64,000 nt of DNA from Rugalucina vietnamica (GCA_964017185.1 OZ024870.1:26435621-26499620), one strand, 5' to 3'; counted from the first letter of the stretch, positions 22,293 to 33,262 are shown. The notes: a model not told the origin generated them from the sequence alone. Made by a program: numbers and translations.

Positions 22293-22531
22293 ATGAGCTG
22301 CCGCACAGGAAAAACAAACAATCTGCATAGGCAAAAGCAAAGGCGCAGATCAGCTTCGCAGTAGCTGCGAAGCTGATCAGCGCCTTTGTTTTCGCTATAC
22401 GAATAGTAAAATTCCTCTACTTTCTAAATCCAAAATTTCCAGGATCTAACCATCTTCTGTGACTGTACAGCCTGGTTTGCGTCAGACCTGGTCGGAACCC
22501 AAATTGTTGGTTTTCTCACGCCCAGGCTCAA
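22293..22531 (+). mobile_element. F1 foldback MITE, copy 3
   Basis: Complete palindrome GATCAGCTTCGCAG-TAG-CTGCGAAGCTGATC with flanking CAAAGGCGC / GCGCCTTTG. The ends are the TTGTTGGTTTTCTC subtype. Confidence 0.82.
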
Positions 22532-23156
22532 ATGAGAATATTCATCATTGAATCAACAACTTTCATGACTTGAAGATACTCTAAATGCTCTAAGGACCAT
22601 AAAAAGGCCCAATTTCACACCCTAAAGCGGATTTATTATTAATGATTGGATTTCAATAGAATGTATATGGTCTCATTTTGCACAATTTATTGAAATTTTC
22701 TTAACCATTTTGTCAAAGTCTTAAGTCATACCAAGATTTTACAGTTGCATAATTTTTATTAGATGATATGACTATAACAAATGTATAATGCAACAGAAAC
22801 TTTTAAAATTTCAGACAACCGGCTGGCTACCCCACTGAGGAATTGAACCAGGAAACCCTTGAGCCCAAAATCCTTATAAGCTTTACACATGCTCAATTTG
22901 TCATCTTTTGACGGTCCCGACAATGCCCACCTGACACTTTCCTGGGTATCAGTATTAACCAGTCTTACAGGGCTACTTTTCTTCCTGGCCCTAGTGGGTT
23001 CAACCTCTACCCCCCCCCCTCTCCCCCACATCTCTATCCTAGTCTGGCACACTACCACTGGGCCACCAAGCAATTCCATCATAATCAATGACATCTAGAA
23101 ACCTTACCACACAAGGCAAGGCAAAGACAACTTGTAAGCAGACTTGGTCTCCTTTA
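22532..23156. other. Non-coding, with degraded SINE-like segment
   Basis: Between about 22905 and 23085, CTTTCCTGGGTATCAGTATT and CACACTACCACTGGGCCACC follow SINE order on the minus strand, and a C-rich run is near 23013. The rest has no recognisable content. Confidence 0.4.
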
Positions 23157-23419
23157 AATGAGTCGCAATGCGAGAAAAACATTGTTTGGCTTTCTGACCA
23201 GCTCCAACACAAACCAGCCTGTACAGTCACAGAAGCAGGCTAGAAGCTTGAATTTTGAGATTTAGGAAGAAGAGGAACTGTAATATCAGTGTAGCGATAA
23301 CATAAGCGCTGATCAGCTTCGCAGTTACTGCGAAGCTGATTTCGCAGTTACTGCGAAGCTGATCTGCGCCTTTGTTTTCGCATAGGCAAAAATCGGGGTT
23401 TCTCATTACGCGGCTCAAA
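23157..23419 (-). mobile_element. F1 foldback MITE, copy 4, with duplicated palindrome arm
   Basis: Typical F1 parts, but the palindrome reads GCTTCGCAGTTACTGCGAAG, CTGATTT, then a second CGCAGTTACTGCGAAG: one arm and the loop have been repeated, as expected of slippage on a hairpin. Confidence 0.78.
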
Positions 23420-23903
23420 TGTTAAATCTATGGAAAATGTCATAAAAAGTTGCCGAGACATTTGTAGCCTTAACAATTTTACAATGTACTTCATTAAAAG
23501 GAGCTGTTTCAGACAGTTTTCAGACATTCAATGAGGCCAACATCTCACAGTATCAGGAAAAAACAAGTTTTGCACATTCTAACAAGATGAAAGAGTTCAG
23601 CCTGTCCATTCCTTGTCTTTTGTTATTTTTCTTTTTCTTTTTACGAAATGGAATACTTTAAGCCCTTACTTTGTTTGTGAAAGTGCACTGTGTGTCATAC
23701 TATCATCTATCTATCTCAGACAGGATACAGTGACTAGGCTTCTGAAATAATCTACAGGCTGGTGCACTGCCATAAATTTCACTTGTAAAGTCTCAGACAG
23801 CATTACAGCTCATCAAAACAGCAAGAACTATAACTTTCTCCAGCTAAGAGGGAGAAAGAGCCCCTTATTGCTGGCCCCAGATAAATGAGCTGTTAAATAT
23901 TAA
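23420..23903. other. Non-coding stretch
   Basis: Only a short (ATCT)n near 23703. No coding or mobile-element structure supported. Confidence 0.45.
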
Positions 23904-24183
23904 TGCACCAGTCATTTGTAACCACTACCCCAACCCCAAGGGCAGGAATTATGACTTTTCAGCTTTCAGTGCCCTCCGTCCCCCGGGGACAACCTTGAGG
24001 TCAAAACTTTGCTCTATGTCATGCTCTTTGCAATAGAAAATCACCCCTGGGTAAGGATCCTAATGTCACCCCTGCACTACTGGGACAATAAAAAAGTATT
24101 TTTCCCTGCACTTTAGCACAACTATCCACCACCATTCCCCAAAGACATGAGGGGTGGGGCAGTGGTTCCAAATGACTGGTACA
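23904..24183. mobile_element. GC-rich MITE (TGCACCAGTCAT family), copy 2
   Basis: Left TGCACCAGTCATTTGTAACC, right GGTTCCAAATGACTGGTACA. The interior has the same CCCC/GGGG blocks and TTTCAGCTTTCAGTGCCC as copy 1, without the long C run. Confidence 0.75.
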
Positions 24184-24206
24184 TAGCTCCACATTGTTAA
24201 AAATTA

Positions 24207-24936
24207 AAGGATGAGCACTTGGTACAAATAAAGGATGAGTACTGGGTGAAGAATGAGCACTGGGAGCAAATAAAGGATGAGTGATGGTTACAAATAAAGT
24301 ATGAGCACTGGGTACAAATAAAGGATGAGTGATGGGTACAAATAAAGTATGAGCACTGGGTACAAATAAAGGATGAGCACCGGGTACATAAATAAAGGAT
24401 GAGCACTGGGTACAAATAAACTATGGGCACTGGGTACACACAAAAGCTTAGTGATGGGTACAAATAAAGGATAAGTGATGGGTACAGATAAAGAATGGGC
24501 ACTTGGGGTACAAATAAAGGGCAATTGATGGGTACAAATGGATGAGCACTGGGTTTAAATAATGGATGAGCACTGGATACAAATAAGGTATGAGCACAGG
24601 ATACAAATAAAGGGATGAGTGATGGGTACAAATAATGGATGAGCGATGGGTATAAATAGTGGATGAGCAATAAGTATAAATAATGGATGAACAAGGATGA
24701 GCACTGGGTAACAAATAAAGGATTGAGTGATGGGAACAAACAAAGGAGAAGTACTGGGTACAAATAAAAGATGAGCACTGGGTACAAATGAAGGATGAGT
24801 GATAAGTACAACCGGTACAGATAATGGATGAGCATTGGGTACAAATAAAGGATGAGTCATGGGAACAAATGGATGATGAATGGATACAAATTATGAATGA
24901 TCACTGGGTACAAATAAAGGATGAGCACTGGGTACT
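24207..24936 (+). repeat. ~24-bp minisatellite, about 30 units
   Basis: Variants of GATGAGCACTGGGTACAAAT plus AAAG repeat for 730 bp. Unit length varies by a base or two, so no frame persists. Overlapping minus-strand frames rich in Y, L, H, P, S and V are artefacts of repeats lacking stops. Confidence 0.92.
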
Positions 24937-25235
24937 GGTTAAGACTTTATTTTGTTTGAGTAGTGCACTTTGCATAGCTTCCAATCAACAGCTATGGTCA
25001 TTCCAGGATGTTGCCTTAACTAAGCTAAGGCAGTTGAGATAATCAATTATTGTAACCACAGTCCCAGAGGCAGGTAACCAGTACTTTGTGCATATTTCTG
25101 ACACTACTAACTGATAAATGATCTTCTTTAATCAGGAAGGGGAAGAATAATCTTAAAAAAATTCATCACTAAATCTGCATGAAAGAGATAAATTGAAGCC
25201 AGACCTGATCTACTTCGGTACAATCAGGTGAGCTA
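24937..25235. repeat. Dispersed repeat segments
   Basis: CCAATCAACAGCTATGGTCA resembles a SINE body. The part from about 25060 shares TGACACTACTAACTGA and GAAAGAGAT with 15788-15946. It ends in CAATCAGGTGAGCTATGG, like the terminus of a CTCACCTGAG element. Confidence 0.4.
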
Positions 25236-25700
25236 TGGCTATTCTTTGTCTCAGAACAATAGCAGAATAAAACAGAATTTGTCTTTATAGAACTATAAAA
25301 AATAGCTACCACTCCTTATATAGAATACAGGAGGAATTTTACCTTTAATCATGGTAATCATGCTTAAATTACAGCATTTAACGCTCCATCTATTTAGAGC
25401 TTATACGGCCTAGTAATTTGTAAAATTGCCACATAATAATTTACTTCTGCTCCAAATGCCATTAATTTGAGCAATTTTGACTTTATATAGCATTTGGGTA
25501 ATGCATTCAGAGTCAGCAAAACTCTTTGTAGGACTAAGCGGCTTATATAAGACTCCCTGTAATGAAGCAAATGAAAGGGAAAATTATGTAATTCAGGCCA
25601 AGCTGACTGGAAAAAGGTGCTGTTACTAAGGAATTATGGTTAAAAGAATCAGATGATTACGCAGGCTAGTGACAATTTGAAAGCAGGACATGTACAAACC
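25236..25700. other. AT-rich non-coding stretch
   Basis: No recognised family or coding signal. Confidence 0.45.
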
Positions 25701-25706
25701 TCTGGA

Positions 25707-25979
25707 GTCATCAGGATAACATGTCCGTGTAATGTATACCCCCTTATACCCCACTTTTATATAGTAAAACTGGGGTATGCAGGGGTATACCTATTTTTCT
25801 TATTTTTGCTCCAAAACATAGATTGTGGGTACTCGTTAGAACCGCCTCGTCGAGGCGGTTCAATCTATGTTTTGAGCAAAAATAAGAAAAATATCAAAAT
25901 TTTTCCAGTGAAATTTTTCATTTTTTACAGGTGAAAAAAATCTCTGTATATATTGCATGGGCAAGTTTTCGTAATGTGA
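25707..25979 (+). mobile_element. Family D MITE, complete copy
   Basis: Starts AACATGTCCGTGTAATGTAT and ends CATGGGCAAGTTTTCGTAAT. The centre holds a long hairpin with arms CAAAACATAGATTGTGGGTA and the complement ATCTATGTTTTGAGC, with GAACCGCCTCG-T-CGAGGCGGTTC at the tip. The tip is shortened on one side compared with 44479-44745. Confidence 0.78.
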
Positions 25980-26014
25980 GAAGCAAAAATAATTATCATG
26001 ATACACGTCTTTGT

Positions 26015-26200
26015 GTGGAGCAGACTAGTTGGTAGCGCATCAGACATTTGGCCGAGGGGTGCCCGGTTCGATCCTCATCAGGGGCTTTGTCTTTCGTGGC
26101 CTTGCGCGAGTCACATTTCCACAGCTCACTATGTAAATATGTATTATATGTACTTAGTTTGTCACAAAAAAGCTCTACAGAGCTTATGTTGATTCATACA
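26015..26200 (+). mobile_element. tRNA-derived SINE, plus strand
   Basis: Head: GACTAGTTGGTAGCGCATCA (A box) and CCCGGTTCGATCC (B box) spaced as in a tRNA. The body runs through CTTTGTCTTTCGTGGCC to about 26200. The acceptor stem does not pair, so it is not a tRNA gene. Confidence 0.6.
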
Positions 26201-26339
26201 CGTAAGTGACTTTGAATGATCTTTTTTAACAAATTTTCTTCTTGCATATATATTAATAAAATGATTTGTTCCTGATTGCACCAATGTAGGATATCTCAGC
26301 AGCAAGATTGCCACTTAAGACATGATGAATTCCCATTAT

Positions 26340-26497
26340 CAACTGGGAGAGTCCAAAGTCATTTTTAGGGTGACAGGACTGATTTTCAATTTGTACCTAT
26401 TGTTTTGATGAAATTTCTCCATACAAACAGAATAGCCCTAGATGTGACACTGCTTTCTGCGGTGTCAGTCACATCTGGGGCTGTACTGTTTGCCATA
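26340..26497 (+). repeat. Dispersed hairpin repeat, second copy
   Basis: Relative of 15000-15129: AGTCCAAAGTCATTTTTAGG upstream, then CAGAATAGCCCTAGATGTGA and its imperfect complement ending GGGGCTGTACTG. Confidence 0.6.
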
Positions 26498-26577
26498 AAA
26501 CGGATGTCATGCTTAAATGAGTTAAGTATGGTTTGTTAATGTCAATATCTTCTTTTTTTTTCTTGTTTTTTGAACAG

Positions 26578-26885
26578 ACAATCTTGATAAAATATCACAA
26601 TTGATCATCACGATCATTTGCACTCGAAGCCATCTTGCCTTCCTACATGTTCCATGTATAAAAGCAACGTTTAAATCATATTGTGTCTATTTAAAAGAAC
26701 CCAGGGGGCATGAAATGGTCTTTCAGCTTATAGTTGATTCGTTAGTTTTAACTAAAGATGTTGCACAATTCAGTTATCAGAATGCAATAGTTTTTCACAT
26801 CTGTGTTATTGTGCTTGTGGGGCACAGCTGGCATGCGGAGATATGTTTCAGTGAGCTGGACACAGCAGGGAAGCTTCCTAGATGA
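26578..26885 (+). CDS. Weak candidate terminal exon
   Basis: A long pyrimidine tract (TCTTTTTTTTTCTTG) and TTTGAACAG precede about 100 open codons ending in TGA at 26883. The peptide includes SYCVYLKEPRGHEMVFQLI and HSWHAEICFSELDTAG. No family is recognised and the composition is not strongly coding. It lies between a hairpin repeat and a minisatellite and could be chance. Confidence 0.2.
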
Positions 26886-27019
26886 AATGACATGGTTAGA
26901 AAGTTAAAATTTGGTTGCAATGTCAAGCATGTAGAATCTTGAGTAGTTTGGATAAAATTTGCATGATTTTAAAAGGACTTCCGCAGAAATGCTTTTGTGA
27001 AACTGCTTAAAAAATCAAT

Positions 27020-28260
27020 GGAAGCTTCTAGCTCCCATCTGAAGTCAGTGGAAGCTTGGAGCTGCCTAAGCAAACAAAGTTGTCTCTTTCCTCATCTAAA
27101 GTCAGTGAAAGCTTGGAGCTGCCTAAGCAAACAAAGTTGTCATTTTCCTCATCTGAAGTCAGTGGAAGCTTGGAGCTGCCATAGCAACCAAAGTTGCCAC
27201 TTCCCTCATCTGAAGTCAGTGGAAGCTTGGAGCTGCCATAGCAACCAAAGTTGCCACTTCCCTCATCTGAAGTCAGTGGAAGCTTGGAGCTGCCTAAGCA
27301 ACAAAAGTTGCCATTTTCCTCATCTGAAGTCAGTGGAAGCTTGGAGCTGCCATAGCAACTAAAGTTGTCACTTTCCTCATCTGAAGTCAGTGGAAGCTTG
27401 GAGCAGCCATAGCAACCAAAGTTGCCACCTCCCTCATCTAAAGTCAGTGAAAGCTTGGAGCTGCCTAAGCAAACAACGTTGCAATTTTCCTCATCTGAAG
27501 TCAGTGGAAGCTTGGAGCTGCCACAGCAACTAAAGTTGTCACTTTCCTCATCTGAAGTCAGTGGAAGCTTGAAGCTGCCATAGCAACCAAAGTTGCCACT
27601 TCCCTCATCTGAAGTCAGTGGATTCTCAGAGCTGCTGCCATTTTCCTCATCTGAAATCAGTGGAAGCTTGTAGCTGCCAAAGCAAACAAAGTTGTCATTT
27701 TCCTCATCTGAAGTCAGTGTTAGCTTGGATCTGCCTGTGCAACCAAAGTTGCCTCTTTCCTCATCTGAAGTCATTGGAAGCTTGGAGCTGCCAAAGTTGT
27801 CATTTTCCTCATCTGAAGTCAGTGAAAGCTTGGAGCTGCCTAAGCTAACAAAGTTGCCATTTTCCTCATCTGAAGTCAGTGTAATAGGCTTGGAGCTGCA
27901 TAAGCAACCAAGGTTGCCACTTTCCTCATCTGAAGCCACTGTAATAGGCTTGGAGCTGCATAAGCAACCAAAGTTGCCACTTTCCTCATCTGAAGTCAGA
28001 GGAAGCTTGAAGCTACAAAAGCAAATAAAACTGCCACTTTCCTCATCTGAAGTCAGTGGAAGCTTGGAGCTGCCATAGCAACCAAAGTTGTCATTTTCCT
28101 AATGTGAAGTCAGTGGAAGCTTGGAGCTGCCTGAGCAACTTTCCTCATGTGAAGTTAGTGGAAGCTTTGAGCTGCCATAGCAACCAAAGTTGTCATTTTC
28201 GTCATCTGAAGTCAGTGGAAACTTGGAGCTGCCAAAGCAACCAATGACAACTTTCCTCAT
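27020..28260. repeat. 57-bp minisatellite, about 20 units
   Basis: Unit of 57 bp with core AGTCAGTGGAAGCTTGGAGC and CTTTCCTCATCTGAAG. Some units are shortened. Because 57 is divisible by three, several frames are open for hundreds of bases. Confidence 0.93.
27028..27939 (-). CDS. Possible 19-residue-repeat protein (303 codons) within the minisatellite
   Basis: The minus-strand frame translates as about 16 repeats of a 19-residue unit, consensus SKLPLTSDEENDNFGCYGS. Each contains an acidic TSDEE motif of casein-kinase-2 type, one or two Cys and SSKL. Shortened units remain in frame. Upstream the repeat continues to about 28260, but a unit near 28098 has a stop (SH*EN). The frame ends after LTSDGS. 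No signal peptide, initiator context or splice site was clearly identified. Competing plus-strand frames are also open, so this may be only a minisatellite. Confidence 0.3.
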   Translation of the reverse strand: MASDEESGNLGCLCSSKPITLTSDEENGNFVSLGSSKLSLTSDEENDNFGSSKLPMTSDEERGNFGCTGRSKLTLTSDEENDNFVCFGSYKLPLISDEENGSSSENPLTSDEGSGNFGCYGSFKLPLTSDEESDNFSCCGSSKLPLTSDEENCNVVCLGSSKLSLTLDEGGGNFGCYGCSKLPLTSDEESDNFSCYGSSKLPLTSDEENGNFCCLGSSKLPLTSDEGSGNFGCYGSSKLPLTSDEGSGNFGCYGSSKLPLTSDEENDNFVCLGSSKLSLTLDEERDNFVCLGSSKLPLTSDGS

Positions 28261-28286
28261 CAACAAATGTTGAAAAATGGACAGAC

Positions 28287-28324
28287 AGAAAAAAAAAGAA
28301 AAAAAAAAAAAAAAAAAAAAAAAA
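28287..28324. repeat. A-rich run (~38 bp)
   Basis: Nearly pure A with one G. The sequence after it, to 28560, is unremarkable. Confidence 0.9.
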
Positions 28325-28559
28325 CAGGTGACGATAAGGTAAAGTTTAAACCCACGCCCGCTAGCAGGCCACCGCCCTCCCCATTAGAACTCTGTGGTAG
28401 TCTATTGTGTGCAGTCAAATCACCCCTTTTCTGTCCCAAAATGACTAGAAAATTGTTCACTAGAACATTATTTAGTAAAAGCCATAATCAAACCAAAATG
28501 TTTAAAAATACCTATTTAATGCAAATTTAAATCAAAAGAACCATTGCTTTTCCCAGCAA

Positions 28560-29025
28560 GCCTTACACCGGTTATCCAGAGATAACCAATGCAGATGAAA
28601 CGAACAGAATGCTGTAGGATGCAAATCCCTGTCTTGGAACAACATATTGCTCTGAGGTTATAAAACTTTTTTCTTGCTCAACTCAGTTGAGTATGAAATT
28701 TAAACTGCTCATAAATACCGAAATAACCAAAATTGGTTGAAATTTCAGATTAAGTTTGTCAAAGCCTGTAATTTATCCTGCTAATAAATGTTAAAATGCC
28801 AAGAATTGTTGGCATTTTAACATTTATGAGCAGGATAAATTTTAGTCTCAGCCAAGCTGAGCATAAAAATTTTTATAACCTCGGGGCATTATCAGCAGCA
28901 AGAAGCTTTCATACAGGTATTTACTTGATCCTGATTGTGGCTTATTGATTTCATCTGCATTGGAAATAATCTGTCACGTTGGTTATCTCTGGATAACATT
29001 GGCTATCTCTGGATAGCCAGTGTGA
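28560..29025. mobile_element. Foldback element with GGTTATC..GATAACC ends, holding a nested family B MITE
   Basis: Left: ACACCGGTTATCCAGAGATA then ACCAATGCAGATGAAA. Right: TTTCATCTGCATTGG, then GGTTATCTCTGGATA and AGCCAGTGTGAG. The outer parts are inverted copies. A related element is at 56320-56500. The interior is occupied by the MITE at 28654-28882. Confidence 0.65.
28654..28882. mobile_element. Family B MITE, copy 2
   Basis: Ends GAGGTTATAAAACTTTTTTC and TTTTTATAACCTC. A strong central palindrome of AATGTTAAAATGCCAA and TTGGCATTTTAACATT lies between CCTGCT and AGCAGG. Confidence 0.8.
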
Positions 29026-29386
29026 GCCTGATCTGAATTGATTAATCATAAACAACAGAGAGAAAATTAACAACATGACTGACTTGTGTAATAAGACCCT
29101 AAATGGTATTAAGATCAAAAGGCTTTTTGTCAAAGAATTAAACAGTTTTACAATTATAGGTTTTATATCATTCAAGTTATTTAGAGGTGACATGAATCTG
29201 GAACAAAACTCTGCAATATCAGGAAAATAGGTGTTTCATCTAAAGCTTCATGGTTTCAGCTGTTGGTGACAAAGTCAATCAACCATGAAATATAGGTCAA
29301 GAGCACCAGATCAAGGTCTGTGGTTGAAGAGTATATAAAGACAATTTCCAAGCAAGGTTCCATGCTTTACAGCTATAATAATACAA
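29026..29386. other. Non-coding stretch
   Basis: AT-rich, no recognised repeat or exon. Confidence 0.45.
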
Positions 29387-29825
29387 TGCACCAGTCATTT
29401 GTGTCCCCGGCTCCCCTAGGGCCGGGGAATAGCGGGGCTTTTAACTTTTCAATTTTTAAAGCCCGGCTAAAAGCCCGGCAGTGTGGGACCAGATTTATAT
29501 TAAAGACGCTAAAACTAAAAAGCCCCAGCTCCCTGGAGTCTGACAGTAATGTGGAACAACAGCTGTTCTGATAATACTGAAACATGAGAGAAGGGCTTCA
29601 ATTTATGCATGTAAATGTTTAAGTGCATTTGCAAATTAAATAAGTACCATTAAAGTAATTAAGTGTTAAAAAATACCATTAATATCTAATTTGTATTAAT
29701 GTGACCATGTATTGGCGGGCAATTACAACCCTGGCACATCCCCATCACTGTGGTTAAAGCCTGGCACTTTAGTCCGGCTGTGTCCCGCTATCCCCGGCCC
29801 TAGGGGCACCGTGGATGACTGGTGC
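29387..29825. mobile_element. GC-rich MITE (TGCACCAGTCAT family), long-TIR member
   Basis: Left TGCACCAGTCATTTGTGTCC, right ATGACTGGTGCA. The inverted similarity extends about 45 bp through CCCCTAGGGCCGGGGAATAG / CTATCCCCGGCCCTAGGGG. Both strands give an ORF of about 70-80 codons through the left arm because the arm is self-similar; neither looks coding. Confidence 0.8.
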
Positions 29826-30454
29826 ATAACTACTACGTACAGAGATATACATTCTTGAGTTTTCTAAACCTGACACAACTCAACATAAATTTTGAAAAAG
29901 TCAATCAACTGTGAAATATATGTCGAGGGCACCTGCTACTGTGTGTGCTTGAAGGGTATAGCAATGCAAGGTGAAATGCTTTATACAGCGAGAAATACCC
30001 TAGAGTTCTAGACTACATACAAATGTTGAAAAATGGAAGGATGAAAAGACAGACAATCTGAACATGTATATAAAACAGGCATCAGAATAAGTGTGAGGAT
30101 ACATTTTAAGGGCAATTTCCTGTTGGAATCAATCATTTTGAATCGGGTAATCCATACCTAAAGCTGAACTATGACTCCAATCCTTTCATTCAAAGAATAT
30201 ACATACTCCAAGACAAAATTGTTAACTGAATATATATTCAACATAACATTTAATTCATAGTATACTGTAGATGTATATCATTTACTACATACATTTCCTG
30301 TGTATTATTAACACATTTATGGTAACATGAACAATCGTGATATAATATTACTATATAACAAGTGTTTCCTTTTGCTTACAACACAAAGAAAAAAAATATC
30401 AAAACATAGTTGCTACTGAGCTTTACAATTTTGTAACACAGAAGTGTTAAAAAA
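29826..30454. other. AT-rich non-coding stretch
   Basis: Nothing supported beyond short A/T runs. Confidence 0.45.
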
Positions 30455-31145
30455 AAAATGAGAGGACCAACGCAATGGTCCTGAGAACGCCCATCTGAGA
30501 TTTGGTCTTTGTAAAATGACCTATGGACAAGGACATGTTGGCCACTAACCTTGACCTTCAATACTCACATAAGTTCATTAACATAGTAAACTGTTTGTAT
30601 CTACCGATTTTCTATGTGACCATTTTTTACCTTGTCATGAAATAGGACAAGGTCAACCAAAGGTCATGATTTACATCAACTAAATGGGCTAGAGATACCA
30701 AGTTTCATTGAAATTGGTCCTCCGGTTCCAGACTGGAAGATATAGTAGCCTAGACCATTTATATAAACTTTAAATAGGTTCCCAATCCCTATGGATACTC
30801 TACATGAATTTTTGCTTTCATTGGCCAAGCAGTTTCGGTAACAATTAAGTTTTATCTTTTATATGTAACCGCCAAATGTCAAGAAATGACCTTGACCTTG
30901 AATACTCACATTACTTCACAAACTAAAATTGTCTGTATCTACCAACCTGGAAAATCAAATGTTCCCACTTTTTCCCACTGAAAACCCTCTGTTACCATAT
31001 TTGACCTTGTCACCAAATAGGTCAAGGACAATTCAAGGTCATGATTTATACAAACTATGATGGGCCAGAGACTGCAATGCTACACACCAAATTTCAATGA
31101 AACTGGCCTTCATTTTAAGAGAAGAAGTAGTACAAATTTTACTTT
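30455..31145 (+). mobile_element. Diverged relative of the CTCACCTGAG element (5' part)
   Basis: Starts GAGAGGACCAACGCAATGGT and GCCCATCTGAG, then contains ACCTTGACCTTCAATACTCA twice and AAGGTCATGATTTA. The right terminus is missing. Confidence 0.6.
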
Positions 31146-31690
31146 TAAAGCATTTTTTTATTGCCATTAAACACCCAGTAAAATGATTATCTAAAAATAA
31201 ACGTTTATCATATGCTGCAAAATGTTGCCACTTTAAATTGATTGATTATATAATCACAATTCTATCTTGACAAATATTTCATTTTACAGTCCATTAGACT
31301 CACAACCAGGCATTGATTTTCCTCTCCATTTGCCTCATATACAGATATGATATATATTTTATATCATGATATATATTTACACTTTCCTATATGAAAGTGT
31401 CCTAAATTTCCAATGAAAAACATTTACCAGTTTTGCAATCAAAGTTAAACAAAGCAAAAGAGTCAAGCAACGTCAACACCAGCCCTGGATCAAACCTAGA
31501 AATACTGATTACAAAAGAAAGAAGCTAAAAACTTTAAACAGAAACTTAAACAACGCCGAACAACAACACCAATGCCAGGGTGATTGCAATAGCTCATGTA
31601 CTTTTTTCGAAACCTTCGGATTCCTGATCACCTTGTATAGCTGTATAGACATTTCAGAATTTTCTAGGTGGCAGTATTGAATGGATGCCA
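31146..31690. other. Non-coding, with a repeat terminus
   Basis: At about 31570-31600, CAGGGTGATTGCAATAGCTC matches the 3' terminus of the element at 50078-52062 and of 47440-47690, so a fragment of that family ends here. The remainder is unrecognised. Confidence 0.4.
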
Positions 31691-31691
31691 T

Positions 31692-32095
31692 CAGGAAAAC
31701 ATACAAATATACGGTATATAGTACCTTTACAATAGAAGGGGATGGGCGTTTATTGGAGGCTACACTGTAGGGCATCATTCAAGAATTCATATATATATAG
31801 GTACTGAAATTTTTTGGTTGATCTCGATCTGCCCCAGACATGAATTTTGTTCCAAGTTAGTGTTCGGGTATCCCATGCATTACCATTTATTTGGAGGATA
31901 AGAGTCAAACAGATGTGTGTATTGTGATAAAGCAGCAAAATTAGAAATTTGCTGCTTAAAAATATGTATTTTTCCCAACTTTTTCAAAGTGGGCATTTAT
32001 AAGAGGTTCCTGGAATTTCAAAACTCACAGATAAAATGGCCATTTTTGTGGTATGGGCATTTATTAGAGTGTGGGCATTTAATAGAACTTTTACG
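31692..32095. repeat. Repeat with GGGCATTTATT words and ACGGTA ends
   Basis: GGGCGTTTATTGGAGG, GGGCATTTATTAGAG and GGGCATTTAATAGAAC recur in one orientation between ATACGGTATA and TTTTACGGTA. Probably a degraded interspersed element. Confidence 0.4.
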
Positions 32096-32099
32096 GTAA

Positions 32100-32322
32100 A
32101 TTTTGAAAATTTCCAATTGAAGAATTTTGATTTCTATCTTTTTTTTTTCCTTCTTATTTTTAGCTCAAAACATAGATTGTGAGTTCATGTTAAAACTGGT
32201 TTTAACAAGTACCCACAATCTATGTTTTGGAGCAAAAATAAGAAAAATGTTTACCCTTGTAAACCCCATGTTCACTATATAAAAGTGGGGTATAAGGGAA
32301 TATTCAAAGGATGGACATGCTT
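32100..32322 (-). mobile_element. Family D MITE, diverged
   Basis: Minus-orientation copy with TCAAAACATAGATTGTGAGT and ACCCACAATCTATGTTTTGG arms, hairpin tip AAAACTGGTTTTAAC and the TATAAAAGTGGGGTATAAGG block. The terminal ACGAAAACATG parts are mostly lost. Confidence 0.6.
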
Positions 32323-32749
32323 GCATGATGGATACACATAAATGCAATTTGTGGCTAAAAACGTCTGTAAATCTTGGCACGTTGCTGAGAAGCACAAATG
32401 GACATAACTTCTGCAATTTAAATTTAACCCAAATTCAACACACAGACCAAAATTATTTGAGGTCATTCGCAGATAAACACACTCTTTCGATAAAAAAAAT
32501 CCTATTTCTTTATATTTTTGTTGACATAAGGGTTTTATTGACATAATGTGGCTATGGATTAAGAAAATATTGGAAATGGAATTTTTTCAGCCCATTTATA
32601 GATTCGACAAACACACAAACAAGACAAAAATGAACCAGGTGACAGGGTCTCATATAAACCAAAAATGTTATTGTTTCCAAGCACAAAACAAGACAAAATG
32701 GCATGCAAGAACACATTTGCAAAGTATATTCTTGAGTTGCATGGTGAGA

Positions 32750-32812
32750 AATCTGGGGATTCGAACCCATCCAACACTTGAATCAGTCAGTCTGCACGCT
32801 AGACCCGTATGT
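32750..32812 (-). mobile_element. tRNA-like SINE head fragment
   Basis: Minus strand reads GGTCTAGCGTGCAGACTGAC ... GGGTTCGAATCCCC. The B box is intact and the A-box side is degenerate. Confidence 0.45.
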
Positions 32813-32894
32813 AATTGAAATTTGGGTTAGAAAATGTGGAGGAATTTAAAGGTGTAGATCAACTGCCAGGTTATAGTGATAATACTGTCCCTTA

Positions 32895-33105
32895 TGTATT
32901 GTCTGTTTGTTTGTTTGTTTTGAGGCTTAACGTCCCAGTTAACTATTTTTCAGTCATGTCAGGACGGAGCCAACTCTTCCTTGATTTAACCAGTACTGTA
33001 GGGAGTTAATGTGCCCTGCTCAATGACACAACACATTGACGCTTGTGGGGATAGACCCCAGGACCTCTCGATTCAGAGTCTGACGCTCTACCACTACACC
33101 TGTCA
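32895..33105 (-). mobile_element. tRNA-derived SINE, copy 2 (best preserved)
   Basis: Minus strand: GTGGTAGAGCGTCAGACTCT, GAATCGAGAGGTCCTGGGGT and a B-box relic, then the body (GTCATTGAGCAGGGCACATT, GGCTCCGTCCTGACATGACT) and a tail complementary to TTTGTTTGTTTGTTTTGAGG. It looks like a complete SINE of about 200 bp. Internal promoter positions fit RNA polymerase III transcription, although the copy has mutations. Confidence 0.72.
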
Positions 33106-33262
33106 TTCACTAGGATCTAAGATCACAGGAAAGACTCCCATGATATCATGCCTTGGCAGGCCGGTCTGGGTTGAAGCACAAATCTCACATCACATCATGA
33201 TCAATGTCACATTGTGGTTCACATTTCTAATAACTTTAAAATGCAGTTGTCATTATACCATA

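Noticed and set aside
24197-24860. Overlapping minus-strand frames up to 215 codons rich in Y, L, H, P and V
   Set aside because: They are translations of a 24-bp minisatellite lacking stops; several frames are open at once.
26010-26085. A functional tRNA gene
   Set aside because: A and B boxes are present but the acceptor and anticodon stems do not pair. It is a SINE head.
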